Shown here: in pieces, positions 5,334-6,999 of the stretch
Layout of the letters: each line of letters begins with the position of its first letter
How positions within the stretch are numbered: the first letter of the stretch is position 1
Assembly: GCA_913030785.1 (NCBI GenBank)
Contig: CAJWER010000157.1
Location: forward strand, 1 to 6,999
Length of the DNA: 6,999 nucleotides
Reading direction: 5' to 3'
Source of the DNA: an uncultured Chloroflexota bacterium
GTDB taxonomy: Bacteria; Chloroflexota; Dehalococcoidia; Lucifugimonadales; CAJWER01
Notes under the pieces: model-generated
The model's input: the letters and a program-made list of their open reading frames with translations, nothing else
The model's database searches: none
Told to the model about the DNA's origin: nothing
Program-made: the position numbers and the translations under genes

Positions 5334-6464
5334 TTGAACTTCAAGCACATCATCATTCACAAGGGCACCGACCACCACAGCGCCTTCCCGGAGATCATCC
5401 GCCTGCAAAACGGCGAGCTATTGACCCTGTTCCGGCAGGCCCCCGTGCGGCCCGGAAACGGGATTGCAGGCGACACCTACGAGGCGGCTACCCACTATCA
5501 CAAAGACACCTCGTCCAGGGGCGCCCTGGTGCGCTCCCTTGACGACGGGGAGACGTGGGACCCGTCGACCTTCGTGATCGTAGACCCTGCCGACGGCAAG
5601 CAGGACCACAACATGGGGATGATCGCCCAGGTCTCTTCCGGCGAGATCCTGGTCAACAACATACGGCTGTTTGCCGACCTGGACGAAGAGGCGGCCGAGG
5701 AATTCGAGGGCAAGCGTACCCTGTTTCCCTACGCGACGAACAGGGCTGGGGGCACGATGGCCTTCGATAGCCTATACCTGATCCGGTCGAGCGACAACGG
5801 CCATACCTGGGGAGCGCCGCAACCCTTCGGCGTCGAAACGATGGACTACTGGTCCCATACCGGCCAGACCGGGGTAGTCGAGTTGCCCGACGGAACGTGG
5901 CTAACACCGTTCCATGGCAGCACTCACCCAGACGAAACAGACAGATCCTTTATCGCGCGCTCAAGCGACGGCGGACAGACCTGGGGCCAGGCAACCACAG
6001 TGGCATATGACCCGGAGCAGCGCATCTCGTTTCACGAGCCACCCTTGCTTCGACTGTCAAACGGCAGACTGCTCACGGTGATTCGCACTGCCGGCGCTGA
6101 CGACTACATGTACCAGGCTTTTTCCACGGACGACGGCTGGACCTGGCAGGGGCTGAAACGCACCCAGATCCACGGCCACCCGTCTCACCTGATTGAGCTG
6201 CAATCTGGGCGCATCCTGTGCACCTACGGCCACCGCCACGACCCCATGGGGATACGGGCGGTCTTCAGCGACGACCAGGGTGAGACCTGGGACATGGACC
6301 ACATGGTTGTCATTCGAGACGATGGAATGGACAGAGACCTGGGCTACCCCGCCTCCATTCAAATGAAGGACGGACGCATCCTGTCCACCTACTACATCCA
6401 CGGCGAGGACGGGATTCGCTATATCGGCGGCAGCATCTGGTCCGAGGAAAAGGCTCTGGCATAG
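5334..6464 (+). CDS. Sialidase-fold Asp-box propeller protein, copy 3 (376 aa)
   Basis: Starts at TTG (5334), supported by alignment with the other copies (NFKHIIIHKGTDHHSAFPE). Asp-boxes are SLDDGETW 68-75, SSDNGHTW 152-159, SSDGGQTW 210-217, STDDGWTW 264-271 and SDDQGETW 312-319. SFHEPPLL gives Glu235, RT gives Arg251 and LGYPASI gives Tyr338, matching sialidase positions. Ala17 and Arg62 again replace the expected FRIP Arg and acid/base Asp, with H56-x-D58 conserved nearby. The loop at about 112-145 (DLDEEAAEEFEGKRTLFPYATNRAGG) is acidic and unlike that of copies 1 and 2, suggesting a different specificity. The blade-four region reads RTQIHGHPSHLIELQ instead of RTPIWGFPCHLLQLR, adding two histidines where copies 1 and 2 have Trp and Phe. 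No signal peptide is seen. It sits 25 bases before copy 4 with no terminator between, so the two are probably co-transcribed. Confidence 0.87.
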   Translation: MNFKHIIIHKGTDHHSAFPEIIRLQNGELLTLFRQAPVRPGNGIAGDTYEAATHYHKDTSSRGALVRSLDDGETWDPSTFVIVDPADGKQDHNMGMIAQVSSGEILVNNIRLFADLDEEAAEEFEGKRTLFPYATNRAGGTMAFDSLYLIRSSDNGHTWGAPQPFGVETMDYWSHTGQTGVVELPDGTWLTPFHGSTHPDETDRSFIARSSDGGQTWGQATTVAYDPEQRISFHEPPLLRLSNGRLLTVIRTAGADDYMYQAFSTDDGWTWQGLKRTQIHGHPSHLIELQSGRILCTYGHRHDPMGIRAVFSDDQGETWDMDHMVVIRDDGMDRDLGYPASIQMKDGRILSTYYIHGEDGIRYIGGSIWSEEKALA

Positions 6465-6476
6465 TGGACACAACAC

Positions 6477-6488
6477 GGAGGCAGGTGG
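6477..6488 (+). promoter_or_regulatory. Ribosome binding site for the TTG start of copy 4
   Basis: GGAGGCAGGTGG sits directly before TTTGAAC. GGAGG (6477-6481) is 8 bases from the TTG at 6490. The same GAGGCAGGTGG leader precedes copy 3, indicating that the duplication that produced copies 3 and 4 included the translation start region. It fixes the start of a gene whose stop codon lies outside the window. Confidence 0.75.
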
Positions 6489-6489
6489 T

Positions 6490-6999
6490 TTGAACATCAA
6501 ACACATCACCATCTACAAGGGCACCGACCATCACAGCGCATTCCCGGAAGTCATCCGGCTGCAGAACGGCGAGCTGCTCACGGTCTTCCGGCAGGCCCCT
6601 GTGAGGGCCGGGACAGGGGTCCATAGGGAACGCAACGCCAAGGTCACACACTTCCATCAGGATACCTCCTCGCGGGCCGCGCTAGTGCGCTCCCTCGATG
6701 ACGGCGACACTTGGGACCCCACCAGCTTCGTGATCGTCGACCCCGCCGATGGGGTGCAGGACCACAACATGGCGATGATCTCCCAGGTCTCGTCGGGCGA
6801 GGTCATCGTCAACAACATGCGGCTATTTTCCCATCTGGACGAAGAGGGGAAATCCAAGCTCGCCGGGAAACGAGAGGTCCTGCCGGACAGGCCGGAGAGG
6901 CCCTTCGACTCGATGGCCTTTGACAGCCTCTATATGATGCGGTCGAGCGACAACGGCCATACATGGGGTGCGCCGGAGGCATTCGGCATTTCACCGATG
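6490..6999 (+). CDS. Sialidase-fold Asp-box propeller protein, copy 4 (5' part, 170 aa)
   Basis: Open from the TTG at 6490 to the window edge with no stop, giving 170 residues, roughly the first 45% of a protein the size of its paralogues. It begins NIKHITIYKGTDHHSAFPE, RLQNGELLTVFRQAPVR, closely matching copy 3. Two Asp-boxes are present, SLDDGDTW 68-75 and SSDNGHTW 152-159; the Glu, Tyr and later Arg positions lie beyond the edge. Ala17, H56-x-D58 and Arg62 are conserved as in the other copies. The inter-blade loop (about 112-141, SHLDEEGKSKLAGKREVLPDRPERPFD) differs from copy 3 and is more basic. No signal peptide is seen. The truncation is caused by the window end, not by a lesion in the gene. 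Confidence 0.85.
   Translation, partial: MNIKHITIYKGTDHHSAFPEVIRLQNGELLTVFRQAPVRAGTGVHRERNAKVTHFHQDTSSRAALVRSLDDGDTWDPTSFVIVDPADGVQDHNMAMISQVSSGEVIVNNMRLFSHLDEEGKSKLAGKREVLPDRPERPFDSMAFDSLYMMRSSDNGHTWGAPEAFGISPM

Larger units (their letters stand above)
2589..6999 (+). repeat. Tandem array of four sialidase-like paralogues
   Basis: Four homologous genes start at 2589, 3739, 5334 and 6490, at intervals of 1150, 1595 and 1156 bases. The long middle interval is explained by the extra 443 bases at 4891-5333. Each unit opens with the same motif, KGTD[YH]HSAFP followed by RLQN, and the matching DNA is conserved near 2613, 3763, 5359 and 6515. Two sub-types are evident: copies 1 and 2 (ATG start, ENIVVYKGTDYHSAFPH) and copies 3 and 4 (TTG start, KHI.I.KGTDHHSAFPE, FRQAPVR). 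The simplest history is an early split into two types followed by duplication within each. The array may continue beyond the window. Confidence 0.9.

Noticed and set aside
2589..6999. Regularly spaced repeated DNA as a CRISPR array or satellite
   Set aside because: The repeats are 1.15 kb apart and correspond to conserved protein motifs of intact genes, so they reflect gene duplication and not short direct repeats.

Overview
The window is a GC-rich stretch of bacterial DNA with every supported gene on the + strand. It carries two tandem Gfo/Idh/MocA-type oxidoreductases followed by four tandem paralogues of one sialidase-fold (Asp-box beta-propeller) family. The last paralogue runs off the right edge. 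Strong Shine-Dalgarno sites, TTG starts, frequent ATA and AGG codons in GC-rich DNA, and expansion of one enzyme family fit an uncultured environmental bacterium. A GC-rich double-hairpin repeat ends in a T-run. My best guess is a Chloroflexota/SAR202-like lineage, but that is inference from style, not from a marker gene.

Layout. 1-187 is a leader with a plausible sigma70-type promoter. 188-1333 and 1362-2423 are the two oxidoreductases, 28 bases apart and clearly related to each other. 2424-2588 is a 165-base gap holding a perfect 16-bp inverted repeat. 2589-3695 and 3739-4890 are sialidase-like paralogues of one sub-type (ATG starts, N-terminus ending in KGTDYHSAFPH). 4891-5333 interrupts the array with a GC-rich hairpin element plus T-run, then a small ORF of unknown function. 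5334-6464 and 6490-6999 are paralogues of a second sub-type (TTG starts, KGTDHHSAFPE) preceded by near-identical ribosome binding sites.

Function. The likely theme is intracellular breakdown or modification of an unusual sugar or sugar acid: propeller enzymes would cleave or rearrange the substrate and NAD(P)-dependent oxidoreductases would process the product. None of the propeller proteins has a signal peptide. They keep five Asp-boxes, the Glu/Tyr pair and some Arg positions of sialidases. The FRIP arginine and the catalytic acid/base Asp appear to be replaced, and five histidines are invariant in the three complete copies. The common database label 'exo-alpha-sialidase' is therefore probably right for the fold and doubtful for the substrate. 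This possibly re-tooled, tandemly expanded active site is the most interesting thing in the window.
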